Positions 25,721-35,739 of a DNA stretch of 64,000 nucleotides are shown piece after piece. The stretch spans positions 1 through 64,000 of the forward strand of contig CAJTEY010000004.1 in the NCBI GenBank assembly GCA_910575775.1, written 5' to 3'. Within the stretch, counting starts at the first letter, position 1. Every line of letters begins with the position of its first letter. Under the pieces are notes generated by a model. The model searched no databases. It was not told where the DNA came from and saw only the letters and a list, made by a program, of their open reading frames with translations. Source of the stretch: Lachnospiraceae bacterium (GTDB lineage: Bacteria; Bacillota; Clostridia; Lachnospirales; Lachnospiraceae). A program made the position numbers and the translations under genes.

Positions 25721-27871
25721 CTACCTGTTTCCTTTCCTGCCGGAAGGTTTCTTCCCCGGAAACTCCATGATGACCGTAAACTGCACCCCGCTCTTTTCCT
25801 GCCCGTCCTTGGTGTAGATGTATCTTTCCGTGCCGTCCGGCGTGATATAGGCGTCATAGGGCTTGCCCGCTTTGCCTTTCAGTCCCTTTAACAGAATCTT
25901 CTTTCCGGTAAGCAGATCTTTGATCTGGACATCGGTAAGGGAAACACCCATAACAAATGCAAAATCGCCGCGAACAACTTTGACCTGTTTACAGCTCATG
26001 CCGCACCTGTTCTCGCAGTACGCCCCGTATTTTCCCTTCACGATCTGGCCGCCGCAGTGCGGACATTTCCCCAAGACCTGCCGGTCTGCTGCAAAGATCT
26101 GTCTCTGCTCCTCGTCTGCCTCCTGACACTCGTCAACAAGAGCGGACACCAACATTCTGATATCCGCCATGAAATCGGTACTGTCCAGTTCCCCCTTTGC
26201 CACACGGGTGAGGGCATTTTCCCAATCCGCCGTGAGTTTCGCAGACTTTAGCATATCTGGGAGAACCATGATGAGTTTCTTCCCTTCCTCCGTTGGGATC
26301 AGCAGTTTCTTCTCCCTGCGCACAAAACCGTCCTTCACCAGCTTCTCAATCACTTCCGCTCTGGTGGCTGGCGTACCGATTCCTTTTCGCTCCACATCGT
26401 CCACCATCTCCTCATCCCCGGCGCGCTCCATCGCCGCAAGCAGGGTGTCCTCCGTATAGCGGGCGGGCGGTTTAGTGAAATGTTCCAAGACCTCTGTGCC
26501 CGTCACGGCAAGGCGCTGTCCCTCCTCCAGTACAGGCAGCTTTTTCTCCTCCTCATCCGTTTCCCCAGAAGGTTTCCGGCTCCCGCCTTTTACCATCTCC
26601 TCAAAAGTTTTCCAGCCGTTCTGCGTCACCTCCCTGCCGGAGACATAAAAGACCTCTTCCCCGCAGGCAAGTTCTGCCTTTGCCGACTGATACAGATGCG
26701 TTCTTCCCGTGGCGCACAGAAGGCGGTTGGCGAGCAGAGACAGCACTTTATACTCCCCTTCCGGCAGGGCTTTTAAGTCCGTGTGGGCGATCTGCACGGT
26801 GGGGATGATGGCATGGTGGTCACTGACCTTTTTGCTGTCAAGCACCCTGCCCACATCCGGTTCGGGCAGGATATCACCCTCGGACAAAAAGCACTTTTGC
26901 ACCGCCTCGATCACTTCCCCTGCCGTCTGCCCCATGTCGTCGGACAGATAGCGGCTGTCCGTTCTGGGGTAAGTTGCCAGTTTCTTTTCGTACAGGCTCT
27001 GCAGATATTCAAGGGTCTGTTTCGCGCTGTAGCCGAAAAGCCTGTTTGCCTCCCTCTGCAGGGTGGTGAGGTCATAGAGTTTCGGCGGCTTTATGCTCTT
27101 TTCCTCCTTCGTCACCAGACGGACGAGAGCCTGTCCGTTCAGACAAGCCCCTGCCATCCTTTCCGCCATGCTTTTATCATCAATCCTCTTTGTTGCTGCC
27201 TCCAGCGCCCCGCATCTGATCTGTGCCGTATAGTAGGTCTCTTTCCGAAAACATGCAATCGTCTCCTCCCGTTCTACGATCATCGCAAGGGTGGGTGTCT
27301 GCACCCTGCCCACCTTCAAAGTCCTGCCGCCGAACAGTACGGTAAAAAGCCTCGTGCCGTTGATTCCGACCAGCCAGTCCGCCTGTTGTCTGCACAGAGC
27401 CGCCCGGTACAGGCAGTCATAATCGCTGCCCGGTTTCAGATGGGCAAACCCTTCCCGCACCGCGCTCTCCTCCATAGAGGAGATCCACAGCCGCTCCATC
27501 GGTTTCCTGCAGCCCGCCGCCTCACAGACAAGGCGGAAGATCAGCTCGCCCTCGCGCCCTGCGTCACAGGCATTTATCGTTTTGTCTACATCAGTGCGAT
27601 TCAGCAGTTTCTTTAAGACAACAAACTGCGCCCGCACCTCCGGCTTTACCTCATACTTCCACTCTTCCGGGATAATCGGCAGCGTCTCATGCCGCCATTT
27701 CCGAAAGCGCTCGCTGTAGCCCTCCGGCGCGGCAGGCTCCACCAGATGCCCCACGCACCAGCTCACCAGATAGCCGTTTCCCTCCAGATACCCATCCTTC
27801 TTTTCATCTGCCCCTATCACGCCTGCAATGGACTGTGCCACGCTGGGTTTCTCTGCAATCACTAACTTCAT
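25721..27871 (-). CDS. topB: DNA topoisomerase III (ICE-borne)
   Basis: A 716-aa type IA topoisomerase. The N-terminal Toprim domain has MKLVIAEKPSVAQSIAGVIG and NACDAGREGELIFRL; the active-site tyrosine lies in ATYPRTDSRYLSDDM (about residue 300). A C-terminal Cys cluster (CPHCGGQIVKGKYGAYC) precedes a DUF3945-like tail. ICE-encoded TopB relaxes or decatenates DNA during replication and transfer. The start overlaps the CD1107 stop by 4 bp, and a terminator follows the gene, so it closes that transcription unit. Confidence 0.93.
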   Translation of the reverse strand: MKLVIAEKPSVAQSIAGVIGADEKKDGYLEGNGYLVSWCVGHLVEPAAPEGYSERFRKWRHETLPIIPEEWKYEVKPEVRAQFVVLKKLLNRTDVDKTINACDAGREGELIFRLVCEAAGCRKPMERLWISSMEESAVREGFAHLKPGSDYDCLYRAALCRQQADWLVGINGTRLFTVLFGGRTLKVGRVQTPTLAMIVEREETIACFRKETYYTAQIRCGALEAATKRIDDKSMAERMAGACLNGQALVRLVTKEEKSIKPPKLYDLTTLQREANRLFGYSAKQTLEYLQSLYEKKLATYPRTDSRYLSDDMGQTAGEVIEAVQKCFLSEGDILPEPDVGRVLDSKKVSDHHAIIPTVQIAHTDLKALPEGEYKVLSLLANRLLCATGRTHLYQSAKAELACGEEVFYVSGREVTQNGWKTFEEMVKGGSRKPSGETDEEEKKLPVLEEGQRLAVTGTEVLEHFTKPPARYTEDTLLAAMERAGDEEMVDDVERKGIGTPATRAEVIEKLVKDGFVRREKKLLIPTEEGKKLIMVLPDMLKSAKLTADWENALTRVAKGELDSTDFMADIRMLVSALVDECQEADEEQRQIFAADRQVLGKCPHCGGQIVKGKYGAYCENRCGMSCKQVKVVRGDFAFVMGVSLTDVQIKDLLTGKKILLKGLKGKAGKPYDAYITPDGTERYIYTKDGQEKSGVQFTVIMEFPGKKPSGRKGNR

Positions 27872-29409
27872 ACTTCCTCATCCTCCCTGTCTGTAAAAAA
27901 TGCTTCCTCCGGGTTACTGTTGTCCTCTTCTTCCAGTTCCTCCTCTTCGTCGTCATACTCCTCATCATCTTCCTCATCCTCTTCATCCAGAAACCCCTCA
28001 TCCTTTTTCCGAAGGACTTTCACATAGTAAGCTGCGCCAATCACCGCTGCAGCCACAAGCCCTAAGAGGATATAGGCCGCTGCCGGATTCTCCGCCGTCT
28101 CTTTTGCAGTTTCCTCCGTTTCCTCTGTTTCTGTTTCCGGCTCTTCTGTCCCGTTCTCTTCCTCCACGGCATCCCCATCCCTGACAGGTGCTGTATCCTC
28201 TGTCCGGGGGAGCGCCGATTCTACCACAGCCGAATTTTGGGGAAGTGTTTCCTTCAAATCGGAAGTAACATTCAGCAGATCGTTTTCGCTGATCTCCGTA
28301 AGGAAGTAAACCGTTTCCTCCTCGCCGTCCCTGTCGATGACCAGATAAAAGACCTTCTCGCTCTCCGTCTGGATGGTGTAAAACTCCTTACCTTTTCCCG
28401 TCTCTACAGCCGTCTGCTCTCTTTCTGCCGTCTCGGAAACGTCCGCCTCCCGCATGGCTGCCTTCTTTTCTTCCGCAGGGCTTGTCTCTGCCGTGGTATT
28501 GCCCTCGCTGTCGGTTTTGGTATGTTCCGTGACCTGTGCCGCCGCCGTCACGGGAGCCGTCGCCTGTGCGCTTGCCGGAAGTTGCTGCATAACGTCCTGC
28601 TGGTCTTTGGTTTCCACCTCCGGGTCTCTGTAATAGGGGTTTTTCGTTTGATAGACCTCGGACATATTTCCAACATAATCCATGGCGGAGATGGTAAAAT
28701 ACTGATAGCCCGCATCAAACTGCTGGAGCCGGACATTCAGTGTCCCGTTGACCAGATCCTTAAATTCATGACCATTGACATAGATTACTTTGACCCCCGA
28801 ACCCGTATCCTGCGCCCGGACGCTCAAAAGGCCGTCGCTGACCGCCGCGTTTAACGTGGGCGGCGTGTAATCAAAACACTTGATATAGCGGCTCTTTTCA
28901 TAAGTCCTGCCCTTTTCATCCGTCACAAGGGCATAGACGGAGCAGTCCTCATTGATCTCCACATACCGCTCCTCTGTAATGTCCGTCCAGTTCCCGTTCT
29001 GGGTTACCTTCGCCTGCAGGGACTGTATCTCAAAGTTCCCGGACTGCGCCACATCTTCCACCGATATGTATACCTTCGTAGTGTCATTATGCCAGCCGGA
29101 AGGTGTGTTGATCGTAATCCGCACACTCGGATTCACATAGGCGCAGGCGCTGTAGTCTGCCTTACAGACTTCACAGGACTGATCTGCATCTTCTTCCGTA
29201 CACTTCTCCCTACAGGTACATTCCGGCTCCGGGACGGTATTGTCGGAAACACTCCCGTCCCCGTTTTCCCTTGCCGGGCTGTCCCTTTCCTCCGCATGGA
29301 CTTCCATCGGTTCCTGTGCGCCTGCCAGAAACACCCCGGCAGGAATACCAAATGAAAGCACCGAAACCGCCATCAGAATGGCTGCTCCCCATTTTCTTTT
29401 CTTTCTCAT
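27868..29409 (-). CDS. CD1107-family mobile element protein (DUF4366)
   Basis: A 513-aa exported membrane protein of the ICE transfer region. It has a signal peptide (MRKKRKWGAAILMAVSVLSFG) and Cys-rich spacers (CTCREKC, CEVC). Two β-sandwich-like segments follow (VRITINTPSGWHNDTTKVYI; TPPTLNAAVSDGLLSVRAQD), then the DUF4366 core (FYTIQTESEKVFYLVIDRDGE). The C-terminal membrane helix (YILLGLVAAAVIGAAYYV) leads to a highly acidic cytoplasmic tail. It is placed between DUF4315 and topB as in CTn2/Tn1549 relatives and is thought to be part of the mating apparatus envelope; its precise job is unknown. Confidence 0.88.
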   Translation of the reverse strand: MRKKRKWGAAILMAVSVLSFGIPAGVFLAGAQEPMEVHAEERDSPARENGDGSVSDNTVPEPECTCREKCTEEDADQSCEVCKADYSACAYVNPSVRITINTPSGWHNDTTKVYISVEDVAQSGNFEIQSLQAKVTQNGNWTDITEERYVEINEDCSVYALVTDEKGRTYEKSRYIKCFDYTPPTLNAAVSDGLLSVRAQDTGSGVKVIYVNGHEFKDLVNGTLNVRLQQFDAGYQYFTISAMDYVGNMSEVYQTKNPYYRDPEVETKDQQDVMQQLPASAQATAPVTAAAQVTEHTKTDSEGNTTAETSPAEEKKAAMREADVSETAEREQTAVETGKGKEFYTIQTESEKVFYLVIDRDGEEETVYFLTEISENDLLNVTSDLKETLPQNSAVVESALPRTEDTAPVRDGDAVEEENGTEEPETETEETEETAKETAENPAAAYILLGLVAAAVIGAAYYVKVLRKKDEGFLDEEDEEDDEEYDDEEEELEEEDNSNPEEAFFTDREDEEV

Positions 29410-29411
29410 AG

Positions 29412-29642
29412 TTAAGTAGTCTCCTTTCCTTTTTGGTCTAAAATCCGCAAAATCTCTGCCTCGCTCACCTTGTTTAACAGGTTCAGCTTCTCCGGCGAGA
29501 TTTTATATTTTTTGATAATCTTCATGGCTTCGGCATCCTCCGCCATCTGCCTCTGCTCGTCTAATTCCTTCTCCTTCGCCTGCAGGGCTGCGAGCTGCTC
29601 CCTTACTTTGGCAAGCTCCTTATTGATCCGCTCCTTTGTCAT
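29412..29642 (-). CDS. DUF4315 family protein
   Basis: A 76-aa coiled-coil protein (MTKERINKELAKVREQLAALQAKEKELDEQ) with a C-terminal ISPEKLNLLNKVSEAEILRIL helix pair, matching DUF4315, which sits between the CD1107 and CD1108 genes in this ICE family. GGGTGAGGG precedes the ATG, and the stop lies 2 nt from the next gene. It probably assists the CD1107/CD1108 envelope components. No biochemical role is known. Confidence 0.85.
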   Translation of the reverse strand: MTKERINKELAKVREQLAALQAKEKELDEQRQMAEDAEAMKIIKKYKISPEKLNLLNKVSEAEILRILDQKGKETT

Positions 29643-29663
29643 TTTCCCTCACCCCCTTGTCTG

Positions 29664-31967
29664 TCACCTGATTCTGCCAAATCCGTAAAAATGGCTCTGC
29701 CAGTAAGGGCTGTTGATGGAGGAATATTTGACCGGGTCGCCCGCATGGGCCATGACGCCGTTTCCACAGTAGATGCCCACATGGGTGACCGGGTTCCCGC
29801 TGTGGTATGTACCCGTGAAGAAAATGATATCCCCCGGCTTTGCCGCCGATGCGGATACGGGCGTACACTGGTTATAGATTCCCTGTGCCGTCGTCCTTGG
29901 AAGGCTGTGGACACCGCTTTTGGTAAACACCCAGCACACAAATCCCGAACAGTCAAAACCTGTGGATGGACTGGAACCACCCCATACATAGGGACAGCCG
30001 ATGCATCTTTCCACCTCCTCCATCAGCGCCTGCACCGCCGCGTCATCATAGCTTTCCGGCAGCGCAGCGTTTCCGGGTGCGCCGCCTGTTTCTTCCCCGA
30101 AAAGCGTCCCTTCGCCCGCCTCAAAATAAAACAGCGGGTTATAGTATTCCCCGCCGTAAAGACACTCGATATGCAGATGACTCCCCATGCTGCTCCCGGT
30201 ATTTCCCGTAGCCCCGATCAGACTTCCTTTTGCTACCTCCTCCCCGGCAACTACATTAAGGCTGTCCATGTGGGCATACTTGGTTAGGTAGCCGTCCTTT
30301 TCAATCACCACATACTTTCCGTAGTGGCTGTCATAAGCAGCCGCCGTTACCGTGCCGTCATGTGCCGCGTAGACTGCCGTACCCACAGGCACGGCGATAT
30401 CCACGCCCCGGTGGAACTCCCCGCTCCCCGTCAGGATATTTTTGCGCCAGCCATAATAACTGCTGACATAGGAATACCAATACAGACGCAATGGAGAGTC
30501 AAAGACCTGCAGCAGTCCCTTCGTCTCTTCATACATCCCATAGATCTCTGTCTGTTCCGCATTCATTCTCCCGGAAACAATATCCTCAAGCGGTATGACA
30601 GCGAGTACCACCCGCAGGATGCTGACCTGGTACTCCTCCTCTTCCTCGTACTCATAGGTTTCTTCCGTCTCAGCCCCTGTCGCCGGGTCAGTCGATGGTC
30701 TCGTCCCCGTCTTTGTGACAGTTCTGGTTCTTGTCTCCGTATCCGGTGTCAGCGTCAGCGTATACATCCCATCAAAGAGCGCCTGCACTTCACTCTCCAC
30801 TTCGTCCGCCGTAAACTCTGTATGGGCAGCCGAAAGATAGCCGATCAGGGTAAAGGGGTTGTGTCCGATCTCCCCCAGATTGTAAGCATACTCATCATAA
30901 TCCGGGTAATCGGTCTCAATGCGGTCAATCTCTTCCTGCAGGGAAAGTTCAAGCTGCGTCATCTGCAGGTCGGCTGCATCGATCTCCTGCGGCTTACTCA
31001 AATAGCTTGCCGCCAGAATGGTGGACTGCACCTCCGCAAACATCGCGCCGCAGGAAGATACCGCCATCATCACAACAAGCAGTAACAGGGCTGTTATTCC
31101 CACCGTGACAAGTGTGCCCGCGTTTCTTGCGGCGGTCTCCTGCAGTTTCCTGGCGGCTGACACCGCCACGTTTTTACCCTGCCAGAAGGACTGTGATGCC
31201 GCCTTCCCCGCCGCCGCTTTCTGCCCAGCCTTTCTGTACTCCCGCTTGATGCGCTCTTTCTGCAGCCGTTTCTGTAAGGCTTTTTTCTGCATCTGCGGGT
31301 TTTCTTCCAGAAACTTCTGGTACTCAAAATTCACTTCTTTGCGGAAATGCCGCCTCTCCAGTTTTTCCGCCCTTTCCTGCCGTTTCTGCACCTTCCCCCT
31401 GCGGTGGCTTTTTGCGTAGCGGTAAACCTCCTCCGCCCGCTGCTCTGTCTTATGCGCTCCCTCCACCGCCGCATTTTCCTGCTCCGCCTCCGCCACTTTG
31501 CCGTGGGCATAGCCCGCATACCCGGCACTGAGCCTGCGCGCCGCCCTTTTTACGGCGCTGTCCCCTCTGTAGGGCTTCGGCGTTTTCACGGTGGTAACCA
31601 CATATTTTGCCCTGCCTGTCTTTTCGTCAAAGACACGCTCAATAGAAAAGGCGGTTTTCTTCGGTAACCGGCTTTTTTCCGCGGCTGCTTTTTTGCCCGC
31701 TTTCTCCGCTTTCCCCTGCATCCTGTGTAACTTCTTACTGCCGGACGTTTCCGCTTTTTTCTCCTCCCCGAAGGTACCGCTGTCGGAAAACGTATCGTCC
31801 TTTGTCTGAAAGCCGCGCCCGCCATCCGGATTGTCTGTATGTCCCCGGTTCTGGTACTTTCGCCTGCTTTTCTGCCTTACCCTCCGATCATTCTGGTCGG
31901 AAACATCATCTGCATCCCTGGGCCGGTGTGCGCCGGGACGCTTGGTTTTTTCTCCTTTTTCTGCCAT
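29664..31967 (-). CDS. CD1108-family bifunctional cell-wall hydrolase (M23 plus NlpC/P60)
   Basis: A 767-aa membrane-bound peptidoglycan hydrolase that opens the wall for the conjugation channel. It has a long basic cytoplasmic N-terminus (about 1-290), one membrane helix (TLVTVGITALLLLVVMMAV), and a soluble linker. The M23-like metallopeptidase region (HRGVDIAVPVGTAVYAAHDG, GNTGSSMGSHLHIECLYGG) comes next, then a C-terminal NlpC/P60 domain with catalytic Cys in STGFDCSGFVCWVF and His in HVGIYCGN. This VirB1/CwlT-like architecture is normal for CD1108 proteins. GGAGGG lies before the ATG. Confidence 0.9.
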   Translation of the reverse strand: MAEKGEKTKRPGAHRPRDADDVSDQNDRRVRQKSRRKYQNRGHTDNPDGGRGFQTKDDTFSDSGTFGEEKKAETSGSKKLHRMQGKAEKAGKKAAAEKSRLPKKTAFSIERVFDEKTGRAKYVVTTVKTPKPYRGDSAVKRAARRLSAGYAGYAHGKVAEAEQENAAVEGAHKTEQRAEEVYRYAKSHRRGKVQKRQERAEKLERRHFRKEVNFEYQKFLEENPQMQKKALQKRLQKERIKREYRKAGQKAAAGKAASQSFWQGKNVAVSAARKLQETAARNAGTLVTVGITALLLLVVMMAVSSCGAMFAEVQSTILAASYLSKPQEIDAADLQMTQLELSLQEEIDRIETDYPDYDEYAYNLGEIGHNPFTLIGYLSAAHTEFTADEVESEVQALFDGMYTLTLTPDTETRTRTVTKTGTRPSTDPATGAETEETYEYEEEEEYQVSILRVVLAVIPLEDIVSGRMNAEQTEIYGMYEETKGLLQVFDSPLRLYWYSYVSSYYGWRKNILTGSGEFHRGVDIAVPVGTAVYAAHDGTVTAAAYDSHYGKYVVIEKDGYLTKYAHMDSLNVVAGEEVAKGSLIGATGNTGSSMGSHLHIECLYGGEYYNPLFYFEAGEGTLFGEETGGAPGNAALPESYDDAAVQALMEEVERCIGCPYVWGGSSPSTGFDCSGFVCWVFTKSGVHSLPRTTAQGIYNQCTPVSASAAKPGDIIFFTGTYHSGNPVTHVGIYCGNGVMAHAGDPVKYSSINSPYWQSHFYGFGRIR

Positions 31968-31985
31968 ACATATCCCTCCGTCATC

Positions 31986-32921
31986 TCATACCGCTGTCTC
32001 CTGTCCACAGTTGCCGTTTCCCCCGTACTTCGGGTCATACGCCTCAAAATCCCGCACTGACCAGAAAATCCTCTTATTGTTTACCCACCGCTGTAACATT
32101 CTTGTCTCCTGCGGTGCCGTGGGTTTTTCATAAATCATGACATATGGGTCAAATCCCAGAGCCCGCAGGGTATAAATGCGGTACAGGTCCTGCTCTTTTG
32201 TGCTGCCGTAGTTGGTCAGCACATAGACGCGCCGTTTTCTGTTATCCTTTGCGGAAGTAAGTTCTGCAAAACGCTTAAAATACGGTGCCAGATCATCCTC
32301 CGGATTATCCCATGCGAAGTGCAGCATCTTGGTTTTCACACGGTTTAGCGCCGCTACTTTTTCCGGCGTAGCAAGTCTTATATCCAGCCCCTGCGTAAAA
32401 TCCACAGTCGCGCCGCTTTCTGCAAGCTGAGCCAAAAGCCTCTCACAATCGGGACAGGCAAGCAGGTTCGCGTCGAGCAGCTTGATCTCCTTTTCCCCGC
32501 GCCAAAACTCCGACAGGTCAGCTACCGCTACACTTTTCCTGCCCTCCTTCGCCCCTACAATGCAGAAACCGCAGCCCCTTGGACAGCCCCGTGACAAAAA
32601 CCCGTAGGCTGTGCCTGTAAACTGCGGATATAAACGGTAATCGGGGCAGGCATGTTCCACCACATCTGGCAGCTTATTGTCAAGACCGTACCCGGTGCCG
32701 CCCCGGATGATTTTGTCGGCATGTACCGTTTTCGTATAATCTTTGGAATACGTGTCTGTGAACACCCTGCTCATGTATACGAGGTCATAATACTTCCTGC
32801 CGTCATGCCACTCCACGGTATCGCCCCTTGCCCTGTGGTACGCGGACAGTTTCATCAGGCACAGGTTCGGCCATCGGTGTCCGTCCACATCGATCAGTCC
32901 CACTTTCAAGTCACACTTCAC
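31986..32921 (-). CDS. Radical SAM protein embedded in the transfer operon
   Basis: A 311-aa protein with the radical-SAM cluster motif CPRGCGFC (CxxxCxxC, about residue 114) after a B12-binding-like N-terminal half (KVGLIDVDGHRWPNLCLMKLSAYHRARGD). Downstream TQGLDIRLATPEKVAALN and RVYVLTNYGSTKEQDLYRI fit the TIM-barrel core. It lies between VirB4 (11-bp overlap) and the CD1108 hydrolase, so it is co-transcribed with secretion genes. Substrate is unknown; an RNA- or peptide-modifying role linked to transfer is speculation. Confidence 0.82.
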   Translation of the reverse strand: MKCDLKVGLIDVDGHRWPNLCLMKLSAYHRARGDTVEWHDGRKYYDLVYMSRVFTDTYSKDYTKTVHADKIIRGGTGYGLDNKLPDVVEHACPDYRLYPQFTGTAYGFLSRGCPRGCGFCIVGAKEGRKSVAVADLSEFWRGEKEIKLLDANLLACPDCERLLAQLAESGATVDFTQGLDIRLATPEKVAALNRVKTKMLHFAWDNPEDDLAPYFKRFAELTSAKDNRKRRVYVLTNYGSTKEQDLYRIYTLRALGFDPYVMIYEKPTAPQETRMLQRWVNNKRIFWSVRDFEAYDPKYGGNGNCGQETAV

Positions 32922-35364
32922 CCGCCTTTATGCTTTCTTCCGGCTTTGTGTTCATAATCACGTAAGTCTTTGTATCTGCCGGGTATTTATCCACGAAGGG
33001 AATCACCACGTTGTCAAACAGGATCAGGCCGCTGCCCGCCTCCGAATTGGTGACGTACATAAGCTGTTTTTCCGACAACCCAAGTTTCTCCGCGAGGATG
33101 CGCTGGTCTTTTGCATTTTGGTTCAACAAATAGACAAAATCGGAGTTGCCAAGAATCCCCTCAATCTCCTCCGATCTTAAGAAATCTCCCACGTTCTGGG
33201 TCAGCGCGGTGGGGACACCGCCCCATTTCCTAAAGCGTTTCCAGACGCTGACTGAGTAGACCGCCGTCTGTTTTTCCCGCAGGAGCAGGTGAAATTCGTC
33301 ACAGTAATATCTTGTCGCTTTTCTGATCTCCCGGTTCTGCGACACCCGGTTCCACACCGCATCCTGCACAATCAGCATGCCCAGCTCTTTAAGCTGGTTG
33401 CCCAAGTCCCTGATGTCAAAACACATGATCCTGTTCTGACTGTCTACATTCGTCCTGTGGTTGAAGTAATTCTGTGAGCCGCGCACATACAGCACAAGGC
33501 TGTTTGCGATCCGCACCGCCTTTTTTTTCGCCTCCTGCTGTAATGACGGCGCAACGTTTTTCGGCTCATACTGTAACAGCGCGTCATATAAATCCTCCAG
33601 TATGGGCATGTTTTCCGGCACCGGATTTTCAAAATACGTTTCGTATACCGTATGGATGCAGTCGTCGATAATCCCCTTCTCATCATTGGCAAGACCATCC
33701 CTGCCGCCCGCCACCAGATCGCATAAGGTAATCAGGAAGTCGCTCTTTACCTTTAACGCCTCCCCGTCTCCCCTGTGGCTGGTCTGTATGTCCATCGGGT
33801 TCAGATACTCCCTGGAATTGGTGGAAAGCCTTACCACCTGTCCCTTTAGTGCCTCCACAAGCGCAAAATACTCGCCTTCCGGGTCGCAGATAATAATGTC
33901 ATCCTTTGTGGAAAGGAAACAGGACAAAATCTCCCGCTTGGCAGAGAAGGATTTGCCGCTGCCCGGCGTTCCCAGAATCACACCGTTTGGCGTTCTGAGG
34001 CGTTTCCTGTCCGCCATGATCATGTTGTTGGAAAGGGCATTCAGACCGTAATAGATGGATTCTCCCGGCATGAACAGTTCCTGCGTGCAGAAGGGTACAA
34101 GGATCGCCGCACTCTTTGTCGTCAGCACCCGCTCGATACCCGTCCCGTTACAGCCAATCGGCACACTTGCCATAAGTCCCCTCTCCTGAAGATACTGCAA
34201 GGGGCGCAGGACACAGTTCGCCTGCTGGATGATACCCGAAACCCGCTGTGTGACCGCCTCCAGTTCCTTTTTTGTCCTCCCGTAACAGGTGATCAGAAAG
34301 GTCATTTTGATAATCTTCTGGTTACTGCTGTTTAAGTCGTCCAGAAGTTCCAGCGTATCCTTCTCATAAGTGAGAATGTCCGTGGGAAGGATGTCCATAT
34401 CGTAGCCGGAGCGTACCGCCTTTTTCTGCTCCTCTATCTTCATCTTCTGTATGTTGGTCAGCGCCCCTTTTAACATCTTGATGGCCCTGACCGGATCGAG
34501 GGTCTGCATGTGCATGGTCAGCGACAGGTTCTCGTCGATATCCAGCAGCCGTTTCACCAATTCGTCATTGAATCTTGGCGCCGTCATATCCAGATAGGAC
34601 ACACAGCCGTACATATTTCCTGTCCGAAATCTGCTCGGATAGCGGAAATCAAACCCCGGCGGCGCAATATAATCCTTCACCGACTTTCCCGACTCGGACA
34701 GCTCCCGGAAAGAGAAACGGAAAGGCTCCGCTCCCTGGTTGAAATATTCATGCAGGATGCAGAGCCTTTCCTTACCGTCAAGCGCCTTTGCGTTTGCGCC
34801 GATGTTATTCAGATTGTGTAATATATCTTTCTGAATGTTATCCAGTCTGGCCTTCGCCTCTTTGTAGCCGGAGCACTCCACACCGAAAACAAGATATTTG
34901 GACTTCACCACACCGTTGTTGCCTTTTGCCGCCTGCCGCTTTAGCATCGCGGCATACTCCTCCCTGATATCGTTGAAAGAGTCCTCCTGAGGCGGGATTT
35001 CAAACCTGTCCGCCAGTTCCTTCTCACTTACATGTCGGTTAAACAAAAACAGTCCGAATTTTACGGACGGGTCAAAGTAATTGATGAGCCTGCTGTACTC
35101 CTCCAGAATGTATCTCTGGTCGTCGGTCTCCAGCAGGTCATAGTTGATATCGTGAAACTCCACCATCCTCGTGTAAAAACCGTGGGTGACCTGACAGGTT
35201 CCATCCCGGTACATTTTTTCAAAAGTAATGGTTTTCTGCGCGGTATCCGGCTTCTCCTGCGCCATCCCCTGTCCTGCAAGGTTCCTCTTTAATCTGGTAA
35301 GCCGCTTTCTCTCAGAGAAGGTAAGCCCTTCCCTTTTATCGCGTGCCTTTCGCTTTTTCTTCAA
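32911..35364 (-). CDS. VirB4-like conjugation ATPase (CD1110 family)
   Basis: An 817-aa type IV secretion ATPase that powers pilus/channel assembly. Walker A is GTPGSGKSFSAKRE (about residue 465), Walker B is DDIIICDPEGEY, and a late ATPase block reads ATRYYCDEFHLLL. The N-terminal TrwB/VirB4-type region (KTITFEKMYRDGTCQVTHGFY) is intact and the length is typical. The start is TTG at 35364, with GGGAGG 9 nt upstream, and it overlaps the prgI end by 29 bp, implying coupled translation. Confidence 0.92.
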   Translation of the reverse strand: MKKKRKARDKREGLTFSERKRLTRLKRNLAGQGMAQEKPDTAQKTITFEKMYRDGTCQVTHGFYTRMVEFHDINYDLLETDDQRYILEEYSRLINYFDPSVKFGLFLFNRHVSEKELADRFEIPPQEDSFNDIREEYAAMLKRQAAKGNNGVVKSKYLVFGVECSGYKEAKARLDNIQKDILHNLNNIGANAKALDGKERLCILHEYFNQGAEPFRFSFRELSESGKSVKDYIAPPGFDFRYPSRFRTGNMYGCVSYLDMTAPRFNDELVKRLLDIDENLSLTMHMQTLDPVRAIKMLKGALTNIQKMKIEEQKKAVRSGYDMDILPTDILTYEKDTLELLDDLNSSNQKIIKMTFLITCYGRTKKELEAVTQRVSGIIQQANCVLRPLQYLQERGLMASVPIGCNGTGIERVLTTKSAAILVPFCTQELFMPGESIYYGLNALSNNMIMADRKRLRTPNGVILGTPGSGKSFSAKREILSCFLSTKDDIIICDPEGEYFALVEALKGQVVRLSTNSREYLNPMDIQTSHRGDGEALKVKSDFLITLCDLVAGGRDGLANDEKGIIDDCIHTVYETYFENPVPENMPILEDLYDALLQYEPKNVAPSLQQEAKKKAVRIANSLVLYVRGSQNYFNHRTNVDSQNRIMCFDIRDLGNQLKELGMLIVQDAVWNRVSQNREIRKATRYYCDEFHLLLREKQTAVYSVSVWKRFRKWGGVPTALTQNVGDFLRSEEIEGILGNSDFVYLLNQNAKDQRILAEKLGLSEKQLMYVTNSEAGSGLILFDNVVIPFVDKYPADTKTYVIMNTKPEESIKAGEV

Positions 35365-35719
35365 GACTCCTCACCTCCCTCTTCCATTTCTCCCTTTCCT
35401 CCAGCTTTCTATATAAGTTCTCTGACCGGTAAGGTCTGATGCCCGGCATTAAAATCTTCTGCCGCACGATAAAGTACAGCACCTTTTCCGCCGGAAAGCC
35501 GTCTCTTTCATACATCGCCAGAAAGAAAAACGGGAGCATTACAAACACCATGATCAGTGCCGCCGCCTGCGTCCCTATGACTCCTTTGGTAAGAAAATAT
35601 AAGGGGATTCCCACAAGGGCGGCGCTCCCAAAGCATACGATCTGGCGCTTGGTCAGATTCAGTGCAACCTTCGTCTTGATACCGTTTAAGTTCTTTGGCA
35701 CTGATACTGAAATTGCCAT
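35336..35719 (-). CDS. PrgI/VirB3-like membrane protein
   Basis: A 127-aa protein matching PrgI: MAISVSVPKNLNGIKTKVALNLTKRQIVCF, two membrane helices (about 30-50 and 55-72), then RDGFPAEKVLYFIVRQKILMPG and a basic tail. PrgI proteins act like VirB3 and dock to VirB4, whose gene it overlaps. AAAGGAG precedes the ATG. A terminator lies just upstream, so this gene probably has a promoter of its own or depends on read-through. Confidence 0.9.
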   Translation of the reverse strand: MAISVSVPKNLNGIKTKVALNLTKRQIVCFGSAALVGIPLYFLTKGVIGTQAAALIMVFVMLPFFFLAMYERDGFPAEKVLYFIVRQKILMPGIRPYRSENLYRKLEEREKWKREVRSLEEKAKGTR

Positions 35720-35739
35720 ATGTCCACTCCTTTCCCATA

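Noticed and set aside
26783-27616. 277-codon plus-strand ORF opposite topB
   Set aside because: topB is intact and conserved throughout this interval; the opposite frame is open because of GC-rich codon bias.
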